Part shown: one piece after another, positions 1-12,500 of the stretch
How the letters are laid out: every line of letters begins with the position of its first letter
How positions within the stretch are numbered: the stretch's first letter is position 1
DNA from: Ovis canadensis
Lineage: Eukaryota > Chordata > Mammalia > Artiodactyla > Bovidae
DNA: 64,000 nucleotides
Assembly (NCBI RefSeq): GCF_042477335.2
Contig: NC_091248.1
Span: forward strand, 120,178,501 to 120,242,500
Reading direction: 5' to 3'
The notes under the pieces: generated by a model
Databases searched by the model: none
Told to the model about the DNA's origin: nothing
Seen by the model: only the letters and a program-made list of their open reading frames with translations
Program-made: the position numbers and the translations under genes

Positions 1-37
1 CACATCACGACTTCCTCTTGTAATTCTACTTACGTAT

Positions 38-356
38 TTGTTTATTTTTGGCTGTACTGGGCCCTCATTGCTGTGTGGACTTTTTCTCTAGTTGCGGCGA
101 GGAGGGTCTAGTCTCTAGCTGCAGTGTGCAGGCTTCTGCTGTCGTGGAGCATGGGCTCTAGGCCTGTGGGCTTTAGTGGCTGCAGCAGTTTGGGCTCAGC
201 AGTTGTGGCTCCCGGGCTCTAGAGCACGGGCTCAATAGCTTTGGTGCACTGGCATAGTTGCTCCGCAGCATATGGGATCTTCCCAGATCAGAGATTGAAC
301 TTGTGTCTCCCGAACTGGCAGGTAGATTCTTTACCACTGAGCCATCAGGGAAACCC
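38..356 (-). mobile_element. CHR-type SINE
   Basis: Reverse-oriented cetartiodactyl SINE. The left side has GGCTGTACTGGGCCC and CTCTAGTTGCGGCGAG; the right end has the tRNA-derived ACCACTGAGCCATCAGGGAA. It lies in an MGAM2 intron. Confidence 0.8.
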
Positions 357-783
357 CACCACTTCTTAATGCTCAAGAACATCGTACTTATTTGTATGAT
401 GAAAAATTATAAAATCACCAGCAACTCCAGTGCTTGGAAAATCCACAGAGTTCAAAAGCCCAGACTACCAACCATTTTTCAAGAATATACTTTTTCCCAT
501 CTCTTGGGTTATTCATGCCTATGAGGAGAAATGTTTATGGCTCCCTACGGAGCTGAAATAAAAAGAGGCTCCGTTTGCTTTTAGAAATGATGGGTTTGTA
601 TTTTACTTAAATCTCACTGAGTTACGTCAGTGCTGTATGGAGACCCATCTCTCTCTACACACGTGCAGGGGCAAGACTAGACCCCATCCTGAAGGGTTCA
701 TGGAAAGAAAAGGAAGCAAGGAACTCCAGTTTATAAAGATGGCAGATGGAGGGAAAGAGGAAGCTAGAAGTTATAACCTACAC
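357..783. other. MGAM2 intron, no recognised element
   Basis: Non-coding by appearance. No repeat family, splice-flanked coding block or RNA gene recognised. Confidence 0.5.
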
Positions 784-1160
784 AGCTTTTGAACTGTGGT
801 GTTGGAGAAGACTCTTGAGAGTCCCTTGGACTGCAAGGAGATCCAACCAGTCCATTCTGAAGGAGATCAGCCCTGGGATTTCTTTGGAGGGAATGATGCT
901 AAAGCTGAAACTCCAGTACTTTGGCCACCTCACGCAAAGAGTTGACTCATTGGAAAAGACTCTGATGCTGGGAGGGATTGAGGGCAGGAGGAGAAGGGGA
1001 CGACCGAGGATGAGATGGCTGGATGGCATTACGGACTCGATGGACGTGAGTCTAAGTGAACTCCGGGAGTTGGTGATGGACAGGGAGACCTGGCGTGCTG
1101 CCATTCATGGGGTCGCAAAGAGTCGGACATGACTGAGCAACTGAACTGAACTGAACTGAA
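784..1160 (+). mobile_element. BovB (RTE) LINE, 3' end fragment
   Basis: Codes the BovB C-terminus ([20 protein letters not shown] to VAKSRT) and ends in the (ACTGA)n-like tail CTGAACTGAACTGAA. 5'-truncated within the reverse transcriptase C-terminal part. Confidence 0.9.
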
Positions 1161-1182
1161 CCTACATATGGGATATGTGCCT

Positions 1183-1392
1183 GTGTGTGAGTGCTTAGTT
1201 GCTAAATCCGACTCTTTATGGCCCCATAGACTATAGCCCGCCAGGCTCCTCTGTCCATGGGATTTCCCAGGCAAGAATACTGGAGTAAGTTGCCATTTCC
1301 TTCTCCAGGGGTTACTCCCAGATTAGCGATCAAACTCACGTCTCCTGTATTGGCAGGGGGATTCTTCACCACTGAGCCACCAGGAAAGCCCA
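1183..1392 (-). mobile_element. Bov-tA SINE
   Basis: Full-length reverse copy from TTAGTTGCTAAATCCGACTC to CCACTGAGCCACCAGGAAAG, directly downstream of the BovB fragment. Confidence 0.85.
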
Positions 1393-1882
<490 letters not shown>

Positions 1883-2204
1883 TTTTTTTTTTTTGGCTGT
1901 GCTAGGTCATTGTTGCTCTGCGGGCTTTGCTGTGGTTGTGAGCGGGGCCTGCTCTCTGGCTGTGCTGTGAGGGTCTCTCATTGTGGTGGCTTCTCTTGCT
2001 GCGGAGCATGGGCTTTAGGGCATGTGGGCTTAGTGGTTGCAGCTTCTGGGCTCTCGAGCACGGGCTCAGTAGTCGTGGCGCACAGACTGAGTTGCCCTGT
2101 GCTTAGTGGCAAGAGGGATCTTCCCTGACCAGGCATTGAAACTGTGTCTCCTTCATTGTCAGGCGGATTGGATTCCTTACCACTGAGCCACAAGGGTAGC
2201 CCTA
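1883..2204 (-). mobile_element. CHR-type SINE
   Basis: Poly-T start, GGCTGTGCTAGGTCATTG, GCGGAGCATGGGC and end ACCACTGAGCCACAAGGG; same family and orientation as the copy at 38-356. Confidence 0.85.
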
Positions 2205-2553
2205 CAGGTTGTCTTATCCAGCTCACTGTTTTCAGGCAAATGCATTTCTAGAACTTCTAAGGGAGATCTTGATTGTTTTTCAAGATCTCCATTAATGGAA
2301 ACTTTACCCCCACAAAGGATTCTCATTTTGGTATCTTGTCATATTGCATCCTTGCAAAATCTACCTTTTCATAAATGTTATGTTTCTCTGTGTTTAAAGA
2401 AGAATTTCCTAGGATCTTTCTCAATAAAACCTTTCCAACTCTTAAAGTCATTAATCAAGTTCCCTTTTTAATCTTATTTCTACAGAGATAATTTTAAAAA
2501 TTAAAAGCAAATTATTGACATATTCATAACGACGTGTTGATTTTGTGTTTCAG

Positions 2554-2610
2554 AATACTTTTCAGGTCCAGGCTTACTTTCCCAGAGCCCGTTGGTATGA
2601 CTACAGCACG
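2554..2610 (+). CDS. MGAM2: MGAM2 coding exon (GH31 C-terminal)
   Basis: 57-bp phase-0 exon between tttcag and gtaaga. It translates to 19 residues ending ARWYDYST, the GH31 segment that follows the barrel and starts the proximal beta domain. Confidence 0.9.
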
Positions 2611-3477
2611 GTAAGAACTAACATTGTTTCTGGACCTGGGTTGGTCCCTGCAGGCAGAGAGAGGGGCCTGGAACTTTCTCCTGACTTCCAAGCACATATT
2701 TTCTAAGGCAGTAAGTTTCAGCCTTTCAGCCATGCAAAGTTTGCTTAAATAAAATTATCCATAAAACCATTAATATTAGAAAATCTGATGCCTATGTTAC
2801 ATTGACTCATCCCCAACCACCTACCTTTTCTGGACAATACAGAGAAAAGGCTAGATTTTTAGAGGTTTTAGCAAAGCTGAAAACCAGAGATTTTCTGCTT
2901 CGATTTGCAGTATTTTGCTGATTTTCTTGGATAGGAAGGACTTCTCCTAAAGCAGGCACTGATTTCATCTATTTTTCTCGTCATCATTCCTTGCCTACTT
3001 TCTCCCTTCTAGGGATCGGGCAATGAATCAACAGGTGAGTGGAAAGTCCTGGAGGCTCCCTTGGACCATATCAACATTCATGTCAGAGGAGGCTACATCC
3101 TGCCTTGGCAAGAACCTGCGATGAACACTCAGTCCAGGTAAGGGATAGGGTGGTGTTTATTGGCCTCACTCTTCCATAACGAGGCAGCCTTTTTGGAATT
3201 GGCCCACCTCGATGGAGGATAAACTAAATACGGACAGTTTCATTAATCTGATTCTGAGAGTACCTTCCAGGAGGGATCTGGGGGAGAATGAGTTCATGAA
3301 GTCAATCTGTAGCTTCTGTGTCAAAGGTTCAAAGTACGTTTTCCCGAGGGTACCATCATGTACCTCTCTCCACAGCATTTAAAAATTCAGGAATAGGAGT
3401 GAGCTCTATGATTTGTGATGTCTACCCAGAGTTTTAGTACTTATCCTGAGGTCTACTTTGGTGAACTCAAGAGAAAT

Positions 3478-3511
<34 letters not shown>

Positions 3512-6500
3512 AGAACATGTCATGTCAAGAGAGACATACGTAACAAGAGTAGTAACCGCTACTTAGTGGTTAGTAAGTGGAAGTTAGTGGAAGTTAGCTT
3601 TCACTCTTGTGCTATAAAAATCATGGTTTCAGCTCCGGGCTGAGTCTTGAATAACAGAATTTGAATGTATGAAAACAAGAGAAAGGGATATACTGTGAGG
3701 ATTAAAGAACTAAAGGTGAAAAATGAGCTAAATTTGGAGGGCAGTAAACCATTCATGCTGAGTTTAACTGGAGCACTGATAAAGGAGATAAAGTGAATCA
3801 AAATCAAGCTGGTTAGTATCAGGCCATGGAAAGTTGTGAATGCAGAAGAAGCATTCTGCATTGTACTCTACAGCAATCTGGAAGCTGCTAAACGATTTTT
3901 TTTTTTTTTTTGGCGGGAGGGAGAAGCTTCTTATATTACTAATAATATGTATGTAAGTAACATGTATGTATTTGATTTTTGGAGATTTAAGTTGTATTGA
4001 ATGTTTCATTAAAATATAAGCATTTTATTCTGTTAGCTTTTAAATATCTTTTATTTGATCTCATCTGCTTTTAGAATTTAGGTGTATTTTTAATGCATTT
4101 ACTTTTTTTCTGGATGACTATATATTTTCCAAAGAAGCTGTCTTTCATTCTTACAACCTGCAGTCTGTAGAAAAATAACTTTTCTTTTAATAGCCGACAG
4201 AAATATATGGGATTGATTGCTGCTTTGGATGACAATGGGAGAGCTGAAGGTCAGCTGTTCTGGGATGATGGACAAAGCATTGGTGAGTAGGAGCTTTCCT
4301 GGGTCCGCACACAGCATTCAGGGAAGCCATACACGGAGGCTCAGGATATAATTGGCATGAACTGAAAACCTGTTTCTATCACTACTATTAATAAGGCGGT
4401 GGTGTTGGGAGGATTTTTGCAACTTTTGTTTCTCATATATATTATGCTGTAGTTGTAATAGAAGGGTATAGGGTCCCCAGCTTTGTAAGATCATCAATTT
4501 GATATTATAGATTCAGCTGGGGGACTTAACCTCCCTATAACTTTCTCGCTCTGATAAGAGTGTTACTGCAAATATCAAGCTGACCATCCACTCTCAGTGG
4601 TTCATAGATCTGCCTCTATTTGGGCCAACCATCTAGAACCAGGCACCCTTTGCCTCCAAAGTGGTGGCTCAAACAGTAAAGAATCTGCCTGCAGTGCACG
4701 AGACTGGGCTCAATCCCTGGGTTGGGAAGACCCCCTGGAGAAGGAAATGGCAACCCACTCCAGTATCCTTGCCTGGGAAATCCCGTAGACAGAGGAGCCT
4801 GGCAGGCCCCAGTCCAGGGTCTCAAAGAGTCAGACATGACTGAGTGACTGATACTCTTTTAGTGCAGGCTCACTCAGGAAACATATTAGAGCTTAGAAAA
4901 TTTCTTAGTGTCTCAGAATTTGGGAATTAAAGTTATCAAAAGAATAATTATGTCAATGAAATATTGCTTTGTGTACTTTCTCTTCCCAGTCTAGGAACAC
5001 GATAGTTCTATCTTAGATATTGGTGCTTGCCACTATAACTGGAATACCCCTCTTCCTCAGGCATTGCTGTAGATTTACAATCTCTCACCAACTGATGTCC
5101 ATTTTCCAGTACTTTATTACTGTGGACCTCTAATCTTGTAGCAGGTAGCAGTTACTGAATTTATAGTTTTTTTTTTTTTCAACAAAATAAAATATTTTTC
5201 TTTATTTACAAAAGTAAAATATTTCTAAAGGTTTCCTCCTTTTGATTTTATTCATTACAAAGGTAAACACATCATCATTAAAGAAAACATTTTAGAGATA
5301 AAAAATTAGAAAAAAAATTAAAACCAGTTGATATTTTTGCAGTAACACCTTTTGCTTTCATTTTACTTAAAATAATGCTTAACTTTCAATAATGCTGAAA
5401 CAATGCATGCTCAGTTGCTTCAGTTGTGTCCAACTCATTGCGACCCTATGGACCATAACTCCTCAGTCCATGGGATTCTCCAGGTATTACTTCTGGGGTG
5501 GGTTGTCATTTCCTCCTCTGGTTGAAAACATGAAGTGAAGTGAAGTCGGTCAGTCGTGTCCAGCTCTTTGCGGTCCCGTAGACTGTAGCCTATCAGGATC
5601 CTCCATTCCTAGGATTTAACAGGCAGGAGTACTGGAGTGGGTTGCCATATTTAATTTGTGAATCCTGTTTCTTTGCACTTAACATAATGACACAAATATG
5701 TCTAGATATTATTTTAAACACCTTATCAATATCACACCTTACGATTATCACATTCCATTGAGAGGATATTCCATAATTTATCTTTCTATAGTTATTCCCT
5801 GTGCAGGATGTTTTCAGTTTTTATTGTTATAAAATAACAACATTGAGTATTAACATTTGTTTGTATTTCAGATTATTTCCATAGGGTAGATTCCTAAAAG
5901 TAAAATTATTGTTTTCTAATTAACTTGATAGTAGTAGTAAAGTCGTTCAGTCATGTCCGACTCTTTGTGACCCCGTGCACTGTAGTCTACCAGACTCCTC
6001 CCTCCATGGGATTCTCGAGGCAAGAGTACTGGAGTGGGTTGCCATTTCCTTCTCCAAAGTGTATCCATTTTAAGTTTACAGTTCTATTAATATATGTTTT
6101 GACAAATGTATACAATTGTTGGTTTGCTACTATGACCATAAATATGTAGAATATTTTTGTAAACACAAAGCCCTTCTACTTCTTTCCAGCAAACTGCCCC
6201 TCACTCCCAGTTTATTATTTCCAGTCTCTGACAACCACTGATCTACTTTCTGACATTATGAATTAGATTTGTCTTTTCTTGGTTTTATGTAAATAGAATC
6301 CTACAGTATGTCCTCTTTGTGCTTAGCCTCTTCCACCTAACAAAATATTTTTAAGGATTCATCCATTTTATTGCACATAAGTTTCATTACTTTTGACTCC
6401 TGAATAATCATCTTGTGGGAGTACCACAATTTATCCATTTACTTACCGATAAACATATTAGTTGTTTCATATTTTTTACTATTACCTATAACCTGCCCTG

Positions 6501-9500
6501 GTTATTTGAGTGTAAGTCATTTTGTAACATATGTTTTTACTTCTCTTGGGTAAAATCCTAGAAATGGAATTGCTGGGCCTGGTCATGTGACAAGCGTATG
6601 ATTACTGGTTAAAGAAAATACCAAATTGTTTTCTAAAGTGTACTATTTTCTATTACTAACATTACTAATTAAGAGTTCCAGTTTTCTACATCCTCAAACA
6701 CTAAGAATTAATTAAAATTTTTTAACCATTATAGTAGGTGTATAGTGCATTTCATTATGGATGTGATTTGCACTTCCTTGATGTTGAGCATCTTATCATG
6801 TGTTTATTGGTTATTTATATACAATTATATACATTCTTCGGAGAAGGCAATGGCAACTCACTCCAGTACTTTTGCCTGGCAAATCCCATGGACGGAGGAG
6901 CCTGGTAGGCTGCAGTCCATGGGGTCGCTAGGAGTCGGACACGACTGAGCAACTCACTTTCACTTTTCACTTTTATGCACTGGAGAAGGAAATGGCAACC
7001 CACTCCAGTGTTCTTGCCTGGAGAATCCCAGGGACGGGGGAGCCTGGTGGGCTGCCACCTATGGGGTCGCACAGAGTCAGACACGACTGAAGTGACTTAG
7101 CAGCATATACATTCTTAGGCCTTCCCTGATAGCTCAGTTGGTAAAGAATCTGCCTGCAATGCAAGAGACCCTGGTTCGATTGCTGAGTCAGGAAGATCTG
7201 CTGGAGAAGGGATAGGCCACCCACTCCAGTATTCTTGGCTTCCCTTGTGGCTCAGCTGGTAAAGAATCCGCTTGCAATGCAGGAGACCTGGGTTCAATCC
7301 CTGGGTTGGGAAAATCCCTTGGAGAAGGGAAAGGCTCCCCACTCCGGTATTCTGGCCTGGAGAATTCCATGGACTGTATATTCTGTGGGGTCCCAAAGAG
7401 TCAGATACAACTGAATGACTTTCATTTCACTTCACTTCACATACCTTCTTATATGAGGTTCAAGTCCTTCACCCATTTTTTTTATTGCCATTTGTCTTTA
7501 TTATTGAGTTCTATGAGTTACATATTTTACCATCTTTTATCAAATATATGGTTTGTTCTCCCTGTCTGTGACTTGCCCTTTCAATTCCATGATGGTATCT
7601 GGCAAAGAGTAACTTTAATTTTGATTAGACATCAATTTATTCATGCTTTTCTTATATGATTTGTGCTTCTTGTGTCTTAGCCTAAAGAGTGTTGTGGTAC
7701 CAATTCCAACATATGTATATGTGAGTGTTTTTCCACACCAACAAGCAACTCTGGGACACCAGCTGGGTGTGCTACAATTCAATTCAATTCAATTCTGACA
7801 CTAACTACTGGAGAAGATCCCAAGGTTAAGGGGTCGGTTTCACAAGACTTCCTCCTCCTGCCTTCTCCACCCTCTTCTGATGCTAGATCTGTACTTCTGA
7901 ATGACCAACTATAAATCGGAGGGTCCCATGACCCCCTCCTCAAGTTGGATTAATTTGCTAGAGTGGGTAGCAGACCTCAGAGAAACATTTTGCATAATAG
8001 TTTATGGGTGTATTACACAAGGATACCACTCAGAAATAGCGAGATAGAAGCAATGCATAGGGCAAGTATGAGAGAAGCGTTGTAGAGCTCCCCTGCCCAT
8101 TCCAGGTGTGTCCCTCTCCCCACATTTCCATGTGTGTTCCAACCCCTAAGCTCTCTGGACCTCATTCTTTGTGTTTTTCTTATTGTTGTTGCTGTTGTTG
8201 TTTTTCTTTTTTTGAAAGCTTCATTACATAGGCATGGGGTTTAAATTCTTGGCCGTTGGCTACTGATGCAATCTACAGCCCCTCTCCCTTCCAGAGGTCT
8301 CAGAGTAAGACTGATAGTTGGTTATTCTGGCAACTAGTGGGAGACCTGGGTTCGATCTCTGGGTTGGGATGATCCCCTGGAGAAGGGCATGGCAACCCAC
8401 TCCAGTATTCTTGCCTGGAGAATCCTCATGGACAGAGGAGCCAGGCAGGCTACAGTTCATGGGGTCACAAAGAGTCGGACAGGACTGAGTAACTAAGAAC
8501 AACACACAGCCACCATCCTGAGTCGCTTTTCAAAAGTCACCTCATTAACATAACAAAAGGCACCTTGATTGCTCTCTTCACCTGAAATTCCAGTTCTAGG
8601 CTTCTATAGCAGCTTCTCTGTCCATGGACTTTTAGACAGGAACACGGGAGTGGGTTGCCATTTCTTACTCCAAGGGATCTTCCTGCGTCTTCTGCTGCGG
8701 CAGAAGGGTAATTTACCACTTGCTCTGCGGAGCCCTCTGATGAAGACCAAATATGTATTATTTATCATAAATCATATCACATAGCCTAACTGAAGATTAC
8801 CAGTTTTACAGTCTTAGCTTTTATATATTAGGAATCCACCTCATTAGTATTATAGTTTGTATGTATGTAATAGTCCAGGTTCATTTCCCCCGATGTTTGT
8901 CCAGCTGATCAAGCACCACTTTCTTGAAAGTATAATCTTTTTTCCTTGGTTTATTTTCCTGACATTTCTGTTAGCTATCAATAGGTTACATGTGGCTGAG
9001 AGTTTATTTGGGGTTAGTTTTTCTGTTGATCTGAATGTTTAATCCTTATGCCACTATCATATTGCCTTGACTAAAGTAGTTTCAGATTTGTTTATTGTAG
9101 TTCCTTTGGATTTCATAAAAAATTTTAAATCAACTTGTCAGTACCTAACAAAAAGCTTATTAGAACTTTAACAGAAATGCATTGATACTAAAGATAAATT
9201 TAGGGTTATCCATCTTCCTCTCTATCTCATCTTCAATTAGGTAAGTAAGTAAGTGAAAGTATTCTTGAATTACTTCAGCAACATTTTATAATTTTCAGTG
9301 CATGGGTCTTGCACATATTTTGTTAAGTTATCCTAAGTATTTCTAAGTTTTTGATGATGTTGCAAGTGGCATTTTAAATTACTCTTCTTCCTGTATGGAT
9401 AATACTTTAGAAGCCTATATTCCTTTAACACAATATATAAGAGAGATGTTTTTCAAATTATTTTCTTTTATCTCATTTATAGGTGGAACTGGCAAAAAAT

Positions 9501-12500
9501 GGAGGGATATAAAGGAATTAGATTACTTTTATTTTCAAAGTTCCATTTAGTCTCTGGATTTGTTTTTTAAGTTAACTCTCTGGAGAGACATGTGATATAT
9601 TGGAATTCAATAGGTCTGGCTTCAAAAACCATTTCAGTCATTTATTAATTGCATATCTATTGGGAAGCTTTATAGCTTTATATCGGAGAAGGCAATGGCA
9701 CCCCACTCAAGTTCTCTTGCCTGGGAAATCCCATGGACAGAGGAACCTGGGAGACTACAGTCCATGGGGCCACTAAGAGTTGGACACGACTGAGAGACTT
9801 CACTTTCACTTTTCACTTTCATGCATTGGAGAAGGAAATGGCAACTCATTCCAGTGTTCTTGCCTGGAGAATCCCAGGGACAGAGGACCCTGGTGGGCTT
9901 CCATCTATGGGGTCGCACAGAGTCGGACACGACGGACGTGACTTAGCAGCAGCAGCAGCAGCAGCATAGCTTTATATCTTTCTGCCTGTATTTCCTCAGT
10001 TTTCAAAATCTGTAAGATATTACTTATCATGTAGATTTTATGCAGATTTAATTGATTTAATATATAGATAGAATTCCCAAAACATAGTTGCTGAATAAAA
10101 TGTATCATTAATATGCAAGATAAATAATAAATTTCCATTACAAGCTTTTAAGTTATTTTACATTTAAATCAGAGTGGCTAGCATAACAACAAAAAGCCCA
10201 AAAATCAGAGAAAAGAGATTAACTAGCCACCCAAGCCAACTTTTAAGGGAGTGGGACTTGAACCTTGCAAGAAAATAATATGCCACAAGGTCAGTTTTTA
10301 AATTTAAGAACTGTGTTTATTAATGGGCTAAGATGTTCTCATCTATTAGGAAGTACATCTTTTTCCTTAAGTGAAGTGTATGTGAAAGATGAAACTTCAG
10401 TCAAGAATTTGTTTGGTGAGCAGAAAATTATAGCAACGGTAATTACCGGCCAGTAACACACTGTCTTGATTATAATTGCTTTGAAGTAGCTTTTTTTAAA
10501 GATTTTTTTTATATGGACCACTTTTAAAGTCTTTATTTAATTTGTTGCAATATTGCTTCTGTTTTGTGTTTTGGGCTTTTGACCTTGAGGCATGTGGGAT
10601 CTTAGCTCTCCCACTAGAGACTGAACTCACAAACCCTGTAATGGAAGGCAAAGTCTCAACCAATGGACTGCCAGAGGAGTCCCTGAAGTAACTTTAGAAA
10701 TTAGAGAGCAAGAATTCTCTTCTTTTTTAAAGAACGTGCCTTTATTTGTGCAGGTTTTCTCAACCTTGGTAACATTGACGTTTGAGAAACCTATATGCAG
10801 GTCAGGAAGCAACAGTTAGAACTGGACATGGAACAACAGACTGGTTCCAAATAGGAAAAGGAGTACATCAAGGCTGTATATTGGCACCCTGCTTATTTAA
10901 CTTCTATGCAGAGTATATCATGAGAAACACTGGGTTGGAAGAAGCACAAGCTGGAATCAAGATGGCTGGGAGAAATATCAATAACCTCAGATATGCAGAT
11001 GACATCAGCCTTATGGCAGAAAGTGAAGAGGAATTAAAAAGCCTCTTGATGAAAGTGAAAGAGGAGAGTGAAAAAGTTGGCTTAAAGCTCAACATTCAGA
11101 AAATGAAGATCATGGCATCTGGTCCCATCACTTCATGGCAAATAGATGGGGAAACAGTGGAAACAGTGTCAGACTTTATTTTGGGGGGCTCCAAAATCAC
11201 TGCAGGTGGTGATTGCAGCCATGAAATTAAAAGACGTTTACTCCTTGGAAGGAAAGTTATGACCAACCTAGATAGCATATTCAAAAGCAGAGATATTACT
11301 TTGCCACCAAAGGTCCATCTAGTCAAGGCTATGGTTTTTCCAGTAGTCATGTATGGATGTGAGAGTTGGACTGTGAAGAAAGCTGAGCGCCGAAGAATTG
11401 ATGCTTTTGAACTGTGGTGTTGGAGAAGACTCTTGAGAGTCCGTTGGACTGCAAGGAGATCCAATCAGTCCGTCCTAAAGGAGATCAGTCCTGGGTGTTC
11501 ATTGGAAGGACTAATGCTGAGGCTGAAACTCCAATACTTTGGCCACCTCATGTGAAGAGTTGACTCATTGGAAAAGACTCTGATGCTGGGAGGGATTGGG
11601 AGTAGGGGGAGAAGGGGACGACCGAGGATGAGATGGCTGGATGGCATCACCAACTTGATGCACATGAGTTTGGGTAAACTCCAGAAGTTGGTGATGGACA
11701 GGGAGGCCTGGGGTGCTGCGATTCATGGGGTTGCAAAGAGTCAGACATGACTGAGCGACTGAACTGAACTGAACTGAATTCTTTGTTATTGGTGGTGGTT
11801 GAACCATTAATTATACAATGTTTATACACCCCACCCTTTACCCACTAGATGCTAAAACTCTCCAGCTCCAAAACGTAACAACCAATGGGTCTCTAGATAA
11901 CTGCTACATGTTTCACCAGCAGAATTGCTGCTGGTTGAGAACCAATGTTTTAAGGGAATCTGGAATCCTTTCCAGCTTCCCTGCTGGCTCAGTGGTAAAT
12001 AATCCTCCTGCCAATGCAGGAGACGTGGGTTTGATTCCTGGATCGGGAAGGACATGGTAACCCACTCCAGAATTCTTCCCTGGAAAATCCTGTGGACAGA
12101 AGAGCCTGGCAGGCTACCATCCATGAGGTTGCAAAAGTTGGACACGACTTAGCAACTAAACAACAAGAATCCTTTTATACAGCTTGAGCTGATTAGGACT
12201 AGATGATTAATATCATATTGGGTTTATAGCACCAAAGTTAGTGTGCAAAATCAGCTCTCTATGGGCAATATGTTTCAAAAATAGGAGGGAAAAAACAATT
12301 TTCTGTAAAACTTTGTTGTTGTTTAGTCACTAAATCATGTCCGACTCTGTTTGTGAGCCTATGGACTGCAGCCCACCAGGCTCCTCTGTCCGTGGGATTT
12401 CCCAGGCAAGAATACTGGAGTGGGTTGCCATGTCCTTCTCCAATAAAATCTTAGGTTCCTACAACAAATATATTCTAGCCTTAAAGTTAAAAATTAGTAC

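Noticed and set aside
3481-9967. CA and AGC repeats considered as a CRISPR-like or regulatory array
   Set aside because: Simple microsatellites and SINE tails in a vertebrate intron; no spacers.
11096-11464. Antisense open frames over BovB copies (also 17520-18101, 42377-42889, 51026-51631)
   Set aside because: Recurrent in every BovB copy in the reverse direction; no evidence of a product.
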